Below are positions 35,623 to 45,741 of a stretch of DNA of 64,000 bases, piece after piece. How positions within the stretch are numbered: the stretch's first letter is position 1; each line of letters opens with the position of its first letter. The notes under the pieces were generated by a model that was not told the DNA's origin, did not search any database, and saw only the letters and a program-made list of their open reading frames with translations. The translations under genes and the position numbers were made by a program. Origin of the DNA: Umezawaea beigongshangensis (GTDB lineage: Bacteria; Actinomycetota; Actinomycetes; Mycobacteriales; Pseudonocardiaceae); the NCBI RefSeq assembly GCF_016464305.1, contig NZ_JAEIOJ010000004.1:310001-374000 (forward strand), in the 5' to 3' direction.

Positions 35623-36375
35623 TCACTCGGCGGCGAGGTGGACCGCCGTGGCCGTGGTGCGGTAGCCGACGGACTCGTAGAGCCGGGCCGCGCCGTCGTC
35701 GCCGGGGGTGAGCCAGGCCAGGCGTGCTCCGGCCAGTCCGGCGGCGACGGTGGCGTGCGCGGTGATCAGCGCGCCCAGCCCGGTGCGCCGGTGCCCCGGC
35801 AGGACCGCGACGCCGACGACCTCGCCGACCTCGTCGGCGATCCGCGTCCAGGACGCCACGGCGACCGGGGTGCCGTGCAGCCGGGCGAGCACGGAGCCGC
35901 CCTCCTCCGGCGGCGGCGGCGTGCGCGCGGGCTGGTCGAGCTGCACGCCGAAGGCCACGTTGGCCACGGCCGTGGCCGCGCCGTGGTCCTCCGCCGTGCG
36001 CACGAACTCCACCCGCACGCCCGGCGGCACGGCGGGCGCGGACACCGACTCCGGGTCGACCGTCATCAGCGGCACCCGCGCCGACACCGTCGCCCCGGCG
36101 GCGACGAGCGCCTCGGCCGCGCCGGGACACGCCTCGTCGACCAGCTCGAACCGCACCGGCCCCGGCGCGAACTCCGGCCGCAGGACGTCCAGGCAGGAGC
36201 CCAGCTCGGTCACCGGCTCCCCCGGCCGGGCGGCGACCGCGCAGGACAGGAACTCGGGACCGTCGACGACCAGCAGCCCGGTGAACGGCCCTGCGGGCAC
36301 GACGCGCCGGTCCGCGCTCAGGCCGGTCAGCTGGGCTGCGGCGATGCGGACGGCGAGCTGGGCCGGAGAGGTCAT
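35623..36375 (-). CDS. GNAT-family N-acetyltransferase
   Basis: 250 residues from ATG at 36375. The C-terminal 130 residues contain the acetyl-CoA motif VVGVAVLPGHRRTGLGALITAHATVAA (Q/R-x-x-G-x-G/A type) and the final strand WLTPGDDGAARLYESVGYRT. The N-terminal half (FTGLLVVDGPEFLSCAVAARPGE) is a second, degenerate GNAT-like domain. Substrate unknown. It lies upstream of guaB1 on the same strand (27-bp gap) and may share its message. Confidence 0.85.
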   Translation of the reverse strand: MTSPAQLAVRIAAAQLTGLSADRRVVPAGPFTGLLVVDGPEFLSCAVAARPGEPVTELGSCLDVLRPEFAPGPVRFELVDEACPGAAEALVAAGATVSARVPLMTVDPESVSAPAVPPGVRVEFVRTAEDHGAATAVANVAFGVQLDQPARTPPPPEEGGSVLARLHGTPVAVASWTRIADEVGEVVGVAVLPGHRRTGLGALITAHATVAAGLAGARLAWLTPGDDGAARLYESVGYRTTATAVHLAAE

Positions 36376-36394
36376 CCGCGGACGGTAGCGCGGG

Positions 36395-37933
36395 TCACCG
36401 CGTGCCCGGCAACAGATTTCGCACGGCGTCGATGGTGTCGGCCTCGCCCGCGTCCTTGTCCGGGCGGTAGCGCAGCACGCGCGCGAACCGCAGCGCCACC
36501 CCGCCGGGGTAGCGGGGGCTGACCTGCGCGCCGTCCAGCTCGATCTCCACCACCAGGTCCGGCCGCACCCGCACGGTCCAGTCGTCCTCCTCGGTCGCGC
36601 GGGCCCGCAGCTCGCGGGTCTGCCACGCCAGCAGCTCGTCGGTGAGGCCCTTGAACGTCTTGCCGACCATGATCGGCGGACCGCCGTCGGGGTCGCGCGC
36701 GCCCAGGTGCAGGTTCGACAGCAGGCCCGTGCGCCGCCCGCTGCCCCACTCGACGCCCAGCACCACCAGGTCGAGCGTGTGCACGGGCTTGACCTTCTGC
36801 CACGCCCTCCCGCGCCGCCCGGCGGCGTACGCCGAGTCGAGGGACTTCACCACCACGCCCTCGTGCCCGGCTCCCAGCGCCTCGTCCAGCACGGCCGCGG
36901 CCCGCTCGTCGTCCGGCTCGACAGTGCTCGCGATCACGTGCCGTCCCGCGACCCGTTCCAGCGCCGCGCGCCGCTCGCGCAGCGGCAGGTCCAGCAGGTC
37001 GGCGCCGTCGAGGTGCAGGCAGTCGAAGAAGAACGGCGACAGCAGCAGCCGCCGCAGGTCGTCCTCGCCGAGTTCGGCGGGGGCGCCGGGCAGCAGCGCG
37101 CCGAAGCGGCTCATCGTCTCCTGGAACGGCCGCGGCCTGCCGTCGTCGGTCAGCGCCAGCGTCTCGCCGTCGAGCACGACCGACGTGCACGGCAGCCCGC
37201 GCACCAGCTCCACCAGCTCGGGAACGCTCCCGGTGATGTCGCGCAGGGTCCGGGTGAAGATCCGCACCTCGTCGCCGTCGCGGTGGACCTGCACCCGAGC
37301 GCCGTCGAGCTTGTGCTCCACGACGCACGACCCCAGCTCGGCGAGCGCGCCGGACAGCGACTCGGCGGGGGAGGCGAGCATGGGGCGCACCGGCCGCCCC
37401 ACCTCCAGCCGGAACTCCGCCAGCGCCGCCGCGCCGCCGGACAGCGCCGCCGCGGCCGTCTCCGGCAGGCGGCCGGACAGCATGAACGCCCGGCGTACGA
37501 CCTCGCCCGGCACGTCCGCGGCCCGCGCGACGGCGTCGAGCATCACGCCCTCCAGCGCCCCCTGCCGCAGCTCGCCGGTCAGCAGCCGCTTCAGGAAGTC
37601 CTGCTCGGCGGCCGTGGCCCGGCCGAACAGCCCGGCCAGCAGCTCGGCGCGGCGGGCCGCCGAGCCGCGCCCGCTCGTGGCGGCGAACTCCGCGAGCGCG
37701 GAGTCGACGTCGGCGACGGTGAGGACGGGCTCCGGCGCGGGTGCCGCGGCCAGGTCGAGCACGGTGCGGAAGCCCGCGCCGATCCGCCCCTGGCTCGGCA
37801 CGCCGACGAGGAACGACACGACGGCGGGCGCCGCCGACCGCCGCAGCAGGTCGGCGAGCGCCGCGACCTTGGCGAGCCGGGACCGCGTCGCGGCCACGGT
37901 CGCCGACACCTCGACCACCTCGGAGAGCAGCAC
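36395..37933 (-). CDS. lig: ATP-dependent DNA ligase (LigB type)
   Basis: 512 residues. GTG at 37933 is chosen because VLLSEVVEVSATVAATRSRLAKVAALADLL is the normal family start. The N-terminal DNA-binding domain (1-200) has GELRQGALEGVMLDAVARA. The adenylation Lys is in CVVEHKLDGARVQVH (about residue 213), followed by FTRTLRDITG, VLDGETLAL and EGVVVKSLDSAYAAGRRGRAWQKVKP. An OB-fold ends the protein (PRYPGGVALRFARVLRYRPDKDAGEADTI). It seals nicks using ATP and is accessory to the NAD-dependent ligase in actinomycetes. Confidence 0.95.
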   Translation of the reverse strand: MLLSEVVEVSATVAATRSRLAKVAALADLLRRSAAPAVVSFLVGVPSQGRIGAGFRTVLDLAAAPAPEPVLTVADVDSALAEFAATSGRGSAARRAELLAGLFGRATAAEQDFLKRLLTGELRQGALEGVMLDAVARAADVPGEVVRRAFMLSGRLPETAAAALSGGAAALAEFRLEVGRPVRPMLASPAESLSGALAELGSCVVEHKLDGARVQVHRDGDEVRIFTRTLRDITGSVPELVELVRGLPCTSVVLDGETLALTDDGRPRPFQETMSRFGALLPGAPAELGEDDLRRLLLSPFFFDCLHLDGADLLDLPLRERRAALERVAGRHVIASTVEPDDERAAAVLDEALGAGHEGVVVKSLDSAYAAGRRGRAWQKVKPVHTLDLVVLGVEWGSGRRTGLLSNLHLGARDPDGGPPIMVGKTFKGLTDELLAWQTRELRARATEEDDWTVRVRPDLVVEIELDGAQVSPRYPGGVALRFARVLRYRPDKDAGEADTIDAVRNLLPGTR

Positions 37934-37983
37934 GGGACCATCCTGCAACGGAGCACCGACAGTCCGCAGGACGCGCGCGCCGG

Positions 37984-38406
37984 TCAGCCGACGCGCTCGT
38001 CGTAGGTCGCGCGGTTGTCGAACACGTCGTCCATGTTCGTCTCGGCCCAGGACTTGAGGGCGCGCATCGTGTGCTGAAGCGAGAGACCGAGATCGGTCAG
38101 CGCGTAGGTCACGGTGACGGGCACGGTCGGCGTCACGGTGCGGGTGACGAGCCCGTCGCGCTCCAGCGAGCGCAGCGTCTGGGTGAGCATCTTCTGGCTC
38201 ACCCCGGCCAGCAGGCGGGACAGCTCCGAGTAGCGCATCGCCCCCGGCTCGCCCGCGCAGTCGCCGCCGCTGCCCAGCGCGGACAGGATCAGGGTGACCC
38301 ACTTGTCGGAGACGCGCGCGAGGAGCTGGTGACTCGGGCAGACCGCCAGGAACGCGTTGTACTCGGCCCTCGCCCGTTCTCTGCGCTGGGCCGCCGACGT
38401 CGTCAT
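37984..38406 (-). CDS. HxlR-family regulator
   Basis: 140 residues from ATG at 38406, preceded by GAGGAGGGG. The winged HTH characteristic of HxlR: CPSHQLLARVSDKWVTLILSAL, RYSELSRLLAGVSQKMLTQTLRSLERDGLV, and the wing TVPVTVTYALTDLGLSL. An internal Cys (AVCPSHQ) matches redox-sensing members, and a second Cys is in GGDCAGEP. Divergent from an aldo/keto reductase that is its probable target. A 15-bp inverted repeat lies between them. Confidence 0.92.
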   Translation of the reverse strand: MTTSAAQRRERARAEYNAFLAVCPSHQLLARVSDKWVTLILSALGSGGDCAGEPGAMRYSELSRLLAGVSQKMLTQTLRSLERDGLVTRTVTPTVPVTVTYALTDLGLSLQHTMRALKSWAETNMDDVFDNRATYDERVG

Positions 38407-38427
38407 GGTCCCCTCCTCGTGTCGCCG

Positions 38428-38442
38428 AGTGCGTTGCGCACT
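38428..38442. promoter_or_regulatory. Inverted repeat, probable HxlR operator
   Basis: AGTGCG-TTG-CGCACT with 6-bp perfect arms, 22 bp from the HxlR start and 95 bp from the aldo/keto reductase start. Placement in the divergent gap and symmetry fit a dimeric HxlR regulator. Confidence 0.6.
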
Positions 38443-38536
38443 TTCAGGTGCCTGCTTCCCGTTGGAGAGTAGCTCGCCGATGCTGGTGCGGGACGCCTCG
38501 GGCGTCATCGATCAGCTCAGCACGAGAGGCAGCACC

Positions 38537-39409
38537 ATGAGCACGTCCTCCACCCCGCTTCCCGGTGGCACCTGGACCGCGGGCGACCTGACCCTCACCC
38601 GGTTCGGCTACGGCGCGATGCAGCTGGCCGGCCCGTGGGTCGTGGGTCCACCGGCCGACCACGACGGCGCGCTCGCCGTCCTCCGCGAGGTCGTCGACCT
38701 CGGCATCACCCACATCGACACCGCCGACGCCTACGGCCCGCGCGTCACCAACGAGCTGATCCGGGAGGCGCTGCACCCGTACCCGGAGTCGCTGCACGTC
38801 GTGACCAAGGTCGGCGCGACCCGCGACGAGCGGGGCGGCTGGCCCCCGGCCCGCCGGCCCGACGACCTGCGACGCGCCGTCGACGCGAACCTCGAATCCC
38901 TCGGCCTGGACGCGCTCGACCTGGTCAACCTGCGGATGGGCAACGCGGAGGGGCCCGTGTCCGGCTCGCTCGCCGAGGCGTTCGAGACGCTCGTGGAGCT
39001 TCAGCGGCAGGGCCTGGTCCGGCACCTCGGCGTGAGCAACGCGACGCCGGAGCAGGTCGCCGAGGCGCGGTCGATCGCGCCGATCGCGTGCGTGCAGAAC
39101 GTGTACAACCTCGCCGTGCGCCAGGACGACGAGCTGATCGACGAACTCGCGGAGGCCGGCATCGCCTACGTGCCGTTCTTCCCGCTCGGCGGTTTCACCC
39201 CGCTCCAGTCCTCGGCGCTCTCGGCCGTGGCCGACCGGGTGAGCGCGACGCCGATGGCGGTGGCCCTGAGCTGGTTGTTGCAGCGCTCGCCGAACGTCCT
39301 GCTGATCCCCGGCACGAAGTCCGCGGCGCACCTGCGGGAGAACGCGGCCGGGGCGGGACTCGTCCTCTCCGAGCAGGACCTCGCCGAGCTGGACCAGATC
39401 GGTCGCTAG
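38537..39409 (+). CDS. Aldo/keto reductase with substituted catalytic His
   Basis: 290 residues from ATG at 38537. A TIM-barrel AKR: Asp and Tyr of the tetrad in HIDTADAYGPRVTNEL, Lys in HVVTKVGATRD, NADPH site in LLIPGTKSAAHLREN. The fourth residue, usually His in DLYQLH, is Arg in LDLVNLRMGN. AKRs of this oxidoreductase branch still reduce ketones, but the exchange alters specificity. HLGVSNATPEQV is the strand-5 motif. Regulated probably by the divergent HxlR protein in response to a reactive carbonyl or redox signal. Confidence 0.92.
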   Translation: MSTSSTPLPGGTWTAGDLTLTRFGYGAMQLAGPWVVGPPADHDGALAVLREVVDLGITHIDTADAYGPRVTNELIREALHPYPESLHVVTKVGATRDERGGWPPARRPDDLRRAVDANLESLGLDALDLVNLRMGNAEGPVSGSLAEAFETLVELQRQGLVRHLGVSNATPEQVAEARSIAPIACVQNVYNLAVRQDDELIDELAEAGIAYVPFFPLGGFTPLQSSALSAVADRVSATPMAVALSWLLQRSPNVLLIPGTKSAAHLRENAAGAGLVLSEQDLAELDQIGR

Positions 39410-39410
39410 G

Positions 39411-40790
39411 TCACAGCGAGCGGAACACCGCCGCCACGACCGAGACCGCCTCCCGCAGCCGGTCGGGGGTCGTGGCGGCGTAGCCGACGACGAGACCGGG
39501 GAACGAGGGCTCGCGCGTGTGGTTCGCCAGCGCCCTCACGTGCACGCCCCGCTCGGCCAGCGCGCGCTCCAGCGCGAGGTCGTCGGTGCCGTCGGGCAGC
39601 CGCAGCACGACGTGCAGCCCGGCCGCGATGCCGATGGGCCGCCAGTCCGGCAGCTCGCTGGCCACGGCGTCGAGCAGGGCGTCGCGCCGCTGCCGGTACA
39701 GCACGCGGGTGCGGCGCAGGTGCCGGTCGTAGCCGCCGGTGCGCAGCAGGTGCGCCAGCGCGGCCTGCGCGACGGTGGCCGTGCCCATGTCGTGGAACCG
39801 CTTGCGCTCCACGACGTCGTCGCGCAGGTGCTCGGGCAGCGCCAGCCAGCCCAGCCGCAGCGCGGGCGCCAGCACCTTGCTCGTGGTGCCCTGGTAGACG
39901 ACCCGGCTCGGGTCCAGCGCCTGCAACGCCCCCACGGCCGGCCGGTCGTAGCGGTGCTCGGCGTCGTAGTCGTCCTCCAGCACCAGCCCGTCCCGCTCGC
40001 GCGCCCAGTCGATCAGCTCGCGCCGCCGCTGCGGGTGCAGCACGACGCCGAGCGGGAACTGGTGCGCCGCGGTGACGAACACCGCGCGGCAGTCCGTGGC
40101 GGCCAGCGCGTCCACCCGCAGCCCGTGGCCGTCCACGGGCACCGGAACGACCTCCAGGCCGTGCGAGGTGAGCATCTCCCTGCTGCGGAGGTGGCTGGGG
40201 TCCTCGACGGCGATGCTGCGGTGCCCGCGCTCGCGCAGCACGCGGCTCAGCAGCGAGAGACCCTCCGCGGACCCGTTGATGATCACCAGGGACCCCGGTG
40301 ACGCGGCGACGGCGCGCACCCGGCCGAGGTAGTCGGCGAGTTCGGCCCGCAGCCCGGCGAACCCGGCCGGGTCGGGGTAGCCCAGCGCCTCGTCGGGCAG
40401 GGCGGTGAGGGCGGCGCGGTGCGCGGCGAGCCACTCCGCGCGCGGGAACGCCGCGAGCGCGGGAACGCCGGTGCGCAGGTCGAAGCGCCAGCGCGGGGGC
40501 CGTTCCGGCTCGGCGTCGTCGCCGGAGGGCCACGTGCCGGTCGCCGTGACGGTCGTGCCGGAGCCGTGCTTGGCGGTCAGGTACCCCTCGCCGACGAGCT
40601 GCGCGTAGGCCGCGGTCACGGTGCCCCGCGCGACGCCGAGCTGCGCGGCGAGGTCGCGGCTGGACGGCAGGCGGGTGCCGGGCGTCAGCCTGCCCTCGCG
40701 GAGGGCGCGGCGCAGCTCCGTCTCCACCGCGCGCCGCCGGTTGGGCCGGGGGAGGAGCAGCTCGCGAAAAGTGGTCCAGTTCCGCGCCAT
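39411..40790 (-). CDS. MocR-type regulator (GntR HTH fused to aminotransferase)
   Basis: 459 residues from ATG at 40790. The N-terminal winged HTH is RLPSSRDLAAQLGVARGTVTAAYAQLVGEGYL. The C-terminal class I aminotransferase-like domain (from about residue 110) binds PLP through the Lys in YQGTTSKVLAPALRLGW, with LEDDYDAEHRYD supplying the pyridine-contacting Asp. These proteins sense PLP or an amino compound. Divergent from an EamA exporter with only 17 bp between the starts, which is the expected target. Direct repeats at 40771-40816 probably bind it. Confidence 0.92.
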   Translation of the reverse strand: MARNWTTFRELLLPRPNRRRAVETELRRALREGRLTPGTRLPSSRDLAAQLGVARGTVTAAYAQLVGEGYLTAKHGSGTTVTATGTWPSGDDAEPERPPRWRFDLRTGVPALAAFPRAEWLAAHRAALTALPDEALGYPDPAGFAGLRAELADYLGRVRAVAASPGSLVIINGSAEGLSLLSRVLRERGHRSIAVEDPSHLRSREMLTSHGLEVVPVPVDGHGLRVDALAATDCRAVFVTAAHQFPLGVVLHPQRRRELIDWARERDGLVLEDDYDAEHRYDRPAVGALQALDPSRVVYQGTTSKVLAPALRLGWLALPEHLRDDVVERKRFHDMGTATVAQAALAHLLRTGGYDRHLRRTRVLYRQRRDALLDAVASELPDWRPIGIAAGLHVVLRLPDGTDDLALERALAERGVHVRALANHTREPSFPGLVVGYAATTPDRLREAVSVVAAVFRSL

Positions 40791-40816
40791 CGAAGTGGAG
40801 CTTAACCGTGGTCCAC
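40771..40816. promoter_or_regulatory. Direct repeats GTGGTCCA in the MocR/EamA divergent region
   Basis: GTGGTCCA occurs at 40771-40778 (inside the start of mocR) and 40808-40815 (over the EamA start), 37 bp apart. MocR proteins commonly bind direct repeats of this spacing, so it is a candidate operator. The two starts are only 17 bp apart, so each promoter must lie inside the opposing gene or the messages are leaderless. Confidence 0.4.
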
Positions 40817-41705
40817 CGGCGGGTGAAGCTGCTCGCCGTGACCAGAAGAACGGCGATCCTCTGCGGAGCGGTGGCGACGTGCGTCGTCGGCGGCTCCGTG
40901 CCCGTCAACGGAGTGCTCCAGCAGTACCCCGTGCTGTCCGGCCAGGCCCTGCGCTATGCGCTGGGCGCGTTCGCGCTGCTGGTGTGGGCGGCGCTGCGCG
41001 GGCAGAGCCTGCCGAGACCGGCCGCGCGGGACCTGCCCGCCCTGCTGGGCGTGGTGGCGACGGGGATGCTCGGCTTCAACGCCGGCGTGCTGTTCGCCCA
41101 GCGCCACGCCGAGCCCGGCTTCGTCGCGGCGGTCCTCGGCGCCGCGCCCGTGGTGCTCGCGCTGCTCGTGCCGCTGCTCCGCCGCCGCCGCCCGGCGGTG
41201 GCCCCGGTCGTGGGCGCGTGCGTCGTCGTGACCGGCGTCGTCGTGCTCTCCGGCGGCGGGGCGTGGCAGGGGCCCGGCCTGGTGCTGGCGCTGCTCGCCC
41301 TCGCGGGCGAGGTGTCGTTCACGCTGCTCGCCGTCGGCGTGGTGCGCCGGCTGGGCGGGCTCGCGGTGTGCGTGTGGACGTGCCTGCTCGCCGCCGCGAC
41401 CGCCGCCGTCCTCGGCACGGTCGTCGACGGCGCCGCGGCGTGGCGCGCCCCGACCGCGCGCGAGGCGGTGGCGCTCCTGCTGCTGGGCACGGTGCTCACC
41501 GCCGTCGCGTTCGGCCTCTGGTACGCCGCCGTGTCCCGGCTCGGCGCGGACCGCGCCGGGGTGCTGATCGGCCTGATGCCGGTGTCGGGACTGGTCTCCT
41601 CGGTGGCGCTGGGCGCCCAGGACCCGCGACCGGTCGCGGTCCTGGGCGCGCTCGTCGTCGCCGCCGGTTGTGTGATCGCGCTCGGCGGCGGCGCGCTGAG
41701 ACGGG

Positions 41706-43103
<1,398 letters not shown>

Positions 43104-43130
43104 GTGACCACTCTGGCCCGCCGAGCGGCC

Positions 43131-43182
43131 CTGGGCACGGTGACGCGGGGCACCCTCTGGGCACGGTGACGCGGGGCACCCT
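43131..43182. repeat. Perfect 26-bp tandem duplication
   Basis: Two identical 26-bp units at 43131-43156 and 43157-43182 (beginning ctgggcacggtgacgcgggg) lie in the gap between the divergent fumC and reductase starts, 43 bp before the reductase gene. No base differs, so the duplication is recent or maintained. It may duplicate a promoter or operator element. Confidence 0.9.
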
Positions 43183-43224
43183 ATGGTCGGTGGAGGCCAC
43201 TGCCACCGGTGCGAGGGGCGAACC

Positions 43225-44199
43225 GTGAGCGAACTGGACGTCGATCTGCTGATCGTGGGCGCCGGGCCGACGGGCCTCTTCGCCGCCTACTACGCGGGCT
43301 TCCGCGACCTGTCGGTGGCGCTGGTGGACGCGCTGCCGGAGGCCGGCGGGCAGGTCACCGCGATGTACCCGGAAAAGATGATCTACGACGTGGCGGGGTT
43401 CCCCGCGGTCAGGGGACGCGAGCTGGTGACGGCGCTCGTCGAACAGGCGGCGCGGTGGAACCCGACCTACCTGCTGGGGCGGCAGGCCCGCACGCTGACG
43501 GACGTGGGCGCCCGCCTGCACGTCGGCCTGGCCGACGGCACGACCGTCGGTGCCGGGGCGGTGCTCGTCACGGCGGGGATGGGCGAGTTCCGCCCGCGCC
43601 CGCTGCCGGCCGGTGACGGCTGGCTGGGACGCGGGATGGTCCACTTCGTACCGGAGCTGGCCGTCCACACCGGACAGGACGTGGTGGTGGTCGGCGGCGG
43701 CGACTCGGCGTTCGACTGGGCGCTCGCCCTGCACCCGATCGCCGCGTCCGTGACGCTGGTGCACCGCAGGGCCACGTTCCGGGCGCACCCGGCGACCGTG
43801 CGGCAGGTGCGGGAGCTGGGCGTGCCGATCGTCACCGACGCCGAGGTGCTGGCGCTGAACGGGAACGGCGAGCTGGCGGAGGTCGTGCTGCGCGTGCGCG
43901 GCGGGAACGAGGAGGTGCTGCCGGCGCAGGCGGTCGTGGCGGCGCTGGGCTTCACCGCCGACCTCGGGCCGATCGAGTCGTGGGGCCTGGGCCTGCACCG
44001 GCGGGCCGTCGTGGTGGACACGACGATGAAGACCGGCCGGGAGCACGTGTACGCGGCGGGCGACGTGGCCGCGTACCCCGGCAAGGTGAAGCTGATCGCG
44101 ACGGGCTTCGGCGAGGCCGCGACGGCCGTGAACAACATCGCGGTGGCCCTGGACCCGGACGCCCACCTGTTCCCCGGCCACTCCAGCGACGACGGCTGA
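43225..44199 (+). CDS. Ferredoxin-NADP+ reductase (thioredoxin reductase-like type)
   Basis: 324 residues from GTG at 43225. FAD-binding [20 protein letters not shown] at residues 5-24, [27 protein letters not shown]-binding [19 protein letters not shown], and the C-terminal [27 protein letters not shown]. The CxxC pair of true thioredoxin reductases is absent, which together with the PGKVKLI motif places it in the FNR-like (YumC) branch. It passes electrons between NADPH and a ferredoxin or flavodoxin. Terminator overlaps its stop codon. Confidence 0.92.
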   Translation: MSELDVDLLIVGAGPTGLFAAYYAGFRDLSVALVDALPEAGGQVTAMYPEKMIYDVAGFPAVRGRELVTALVEQAARWNPTYLLGRQARTLTDVGARLHVGLADGTTVGAGAVLVTAGMGEFRPRPLPAGDGWLGRGMVHFVPELAVHTGQDVVVVGGGDSAFDWALALHPIAASVTLVHRRATFRAHPATVRQVRELGVPIVTDAEVLALNGNGELAEVVLRVRGGNEEVLPAQAVVAALGFTADLGPIESWGLGLHRRAVVVDTTMKTGREHVYAAGDVAAYPGKVKLIATGFGEAATAVNNIAVALDPDAHLFPGHSSDDG

Positions 44200-44228
44200 G
44201 GCCGTCCGCGTTCGACGCGGACGGCCTC
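44198..44228. terminator. Bidirectional terminator hairpin
   Basis: 13-bp perfect arms (44198-44210 with 44216-44228), TTCGA loop, starting within the reductase stop codon and serving the convergent L,D-transpeptidase gene as well. Confidence 0.85.
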
Positions 44229-44245
44229 GGCGCGAGCGGTGGGAA

Positions 44246-44689
44246 CTAGGCGACGACCTGGACCTGCTCGCCGACGAACAGGTTGTCGTAGAACGTCGCG
44301 GCGGCCTCGGGCGACAGGTGCACGCACCCGTGCGACTGCTCCGTGAGGCTGCCCTCGTGGAACGCGATGCCGTCGGTCGTGAAGTAGGTCGAGTACGGCA
44401 TCGGAGCGTCGTACGGCACGCTCCACTCGTCCTTCACCTTGCGCAGCACCGGAAAGGTGCCCTGCGGCGTCTCGTACCCCGGCTTGCCGGTGGTGATCGG
44501 CACGGGGCCGTAGGAGGCCCGTCCTTCGTAGACGAGCCACGCCTGGTTCGTCGAGAGTTGCACGCACGCCCCGTGCTGCACGTCGCAGGGCGTGCCGGGA
44601 ACCGATGCTTCCGCCGGGGACGCGGCGAACCCGACGGAGGCCGCCGTGGCGGCGATCAACGTTGCGACACTGCGCTTCCTGATGGCCAT
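44246..44689 (-). CDS. Secreted L,D-transpeptidase (YkuD domain)
   Basis: 147 residues from ATG at 44689, nine bases after GGGAG. Signal peptide with cleavage near SPAEASV (about residue 29). The YkuD domain fills the rest, with the active-site motif HGCVHLSPEAA near residue 120 and GIAFHEGSLTEQS before it. Such enzymes make 3-3 cross-links in peptidoglycan or attach proteins. It is short for the family and lacks the Ig-like domains of the large mycobacterial enzymes; the two Cys in CDVQHGACVQL may form a disulfide. Confidence 0.92.
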   Translation of the reverse strand: MAIRKRSVATLIAATAASVGFAASPAEASVPGTPCDVQHGACVQLSTNQAWLVYEGRASYGPVPITTGKPGYETPQGTFPVLRKVKDEWSVPYDAPMPYSTYFTTDGIAFHEGSLTEQSHGCVHLSPEAAATFYDNLFVGEQVQVVA

Positions 44690-44787
44690 GAGCTATCACT
44701 CCCTCTGGGAGCGAGATTCCCCGCCACGGGTGAGAGGTAAACCCGAACGTGGCACACAGCGTCCGTTCAGGTGATCACGACGCGCGA

Positions 44788-44828
44788 GCGCCCCACCGCC
44801 TCACCGGAGCGGTGAAGCGGTGGGGCGC
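44788..44828. terminator. Terminator hairpin
   Basis: Arms 44788-44806 and 44810-44828 pair over 19 positions with one mismatch around a GAG loop, 26 bases downstream of the protease stop on the minus strand. Confidence 0.85.
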
Positions 44829-44853
44829 CGGGGGAAGCGGGTGCCGACGAGCG

Positions 44854-45618
44854 TCACACGGCTCCCGCGTACCCGCTGATCCAGCTGCGGAACGCCGGGA
44901 CGTCCTCGTAGATCGACGGGGCCGTGGCGCAGGTGGAGCTGTTGTTGCCCGCACGGCTGGTCGCGCCGATCAGCTGCCAGGCACCGCCCACGGACTTCAC
45001 CTGCGGGCCGCCGGAGTCGCCGTAGCAGGCGCCCTTGTTGCCGCCGGGGTTGTTCGTGCAGATCTCGGCGGCGGCGTAGATGCCGGAGCAGTTGCCGTCC
45101 GACACGATCGACGTGTCGAGCTGCTGCAGCGTCGTCGGCGCACCGCAGCCACCGGACGGGGCGCACGTCTGGCCCCAGCCGATGATGCGGGTGGCGGTGC
45201 CCGTGGCGCCCGAGGTGGCCGCCACCGGGATCGGCGCCTGGGTGACGGACGTGGACAGGCGCAGCAGCGCGATGTCGTAGGTCGGGTGCAGCACGATCTG
45301 CGCGCCCGACGCCAGCGTGCCGCCGGACGTGCGGTTCGTCGTGCCGATCCGCGCGCGCACCGACGTCGCGCTCCGCCCCGAGAGGCAGTGCTTCGCCGAG
45401 ACGATCCAGTTGGCCTTGATCAGCGAGCCGCCGCAGAAGTGGCTGCCGGAACTCGACTGCAGGGACGCCATGAACGAGTAGGTCTGCGTCGCGTTGGTCC
45501 CGCCGACGATGAACGGGGTGACCTCACCCGGCTCGTCGGCGGCGGACGCGCCACCGCCGGAGGCCAGCACCACACCCAGAGCGACCGCGAACGCCGTGAC
45601 AAGGGAACGTGCTCTCAT
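44854..45618 (-). CDS. Secreted trypsin-like serine protease
   Basis: 254 residues from ATG at 45618; the signal peptide ends near GGGASAADEP. A short propeptide is followed by the mature N terminus FIVGGTNATQTYSFMASLQ. Catalytic triad: His in VSAKHCLSG, Asp in TYDIALLRL, Ser in CYGDSGGPQV. Six Cys can form three disulfides (HFCGG/KHC, TCAPSGGC, ICTN/ACYGD). The residue before the active-site loop suggests a chymotrypsin/trypsin S1 fold of the Streptomyces type. Extracellular protein breakdown is likely. Confidence 0.93.
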   Translation of the reverse strand: MRARSLVTAFAVALGVVLASGGGASAADEPGEVTPFIVGGTNATQTYSFMASLQSSSGSHFCGGSLIKANWIVSAKHCLSGRSATSVRARIGTTNRTSGGTLASGAQIVLHPTYDIALLRLSTSVTQAPIPVAATSGATGTATRIIGWGQTCAPSGGCGAPTTLQQLDTSIVSDGNCSGIYAAAEICTNNPGGNKGACYGDSGGPQVKSVGGAWQLIGATSRAGNNSSTCATAPSIYEDVPAFRSWISGYAGAV

Positions 45619-45741
45619 CTGATTCGTTCCTCTCCCGCCCCGGCGCAGGGTGCCGGGACGACGAGGCGAACGTATTGACCGCATCCGGGTGGTCACCAGG
45701 CCCGACCGGACGGTACCCGGACCTTGACCGTTGACAGCGGT

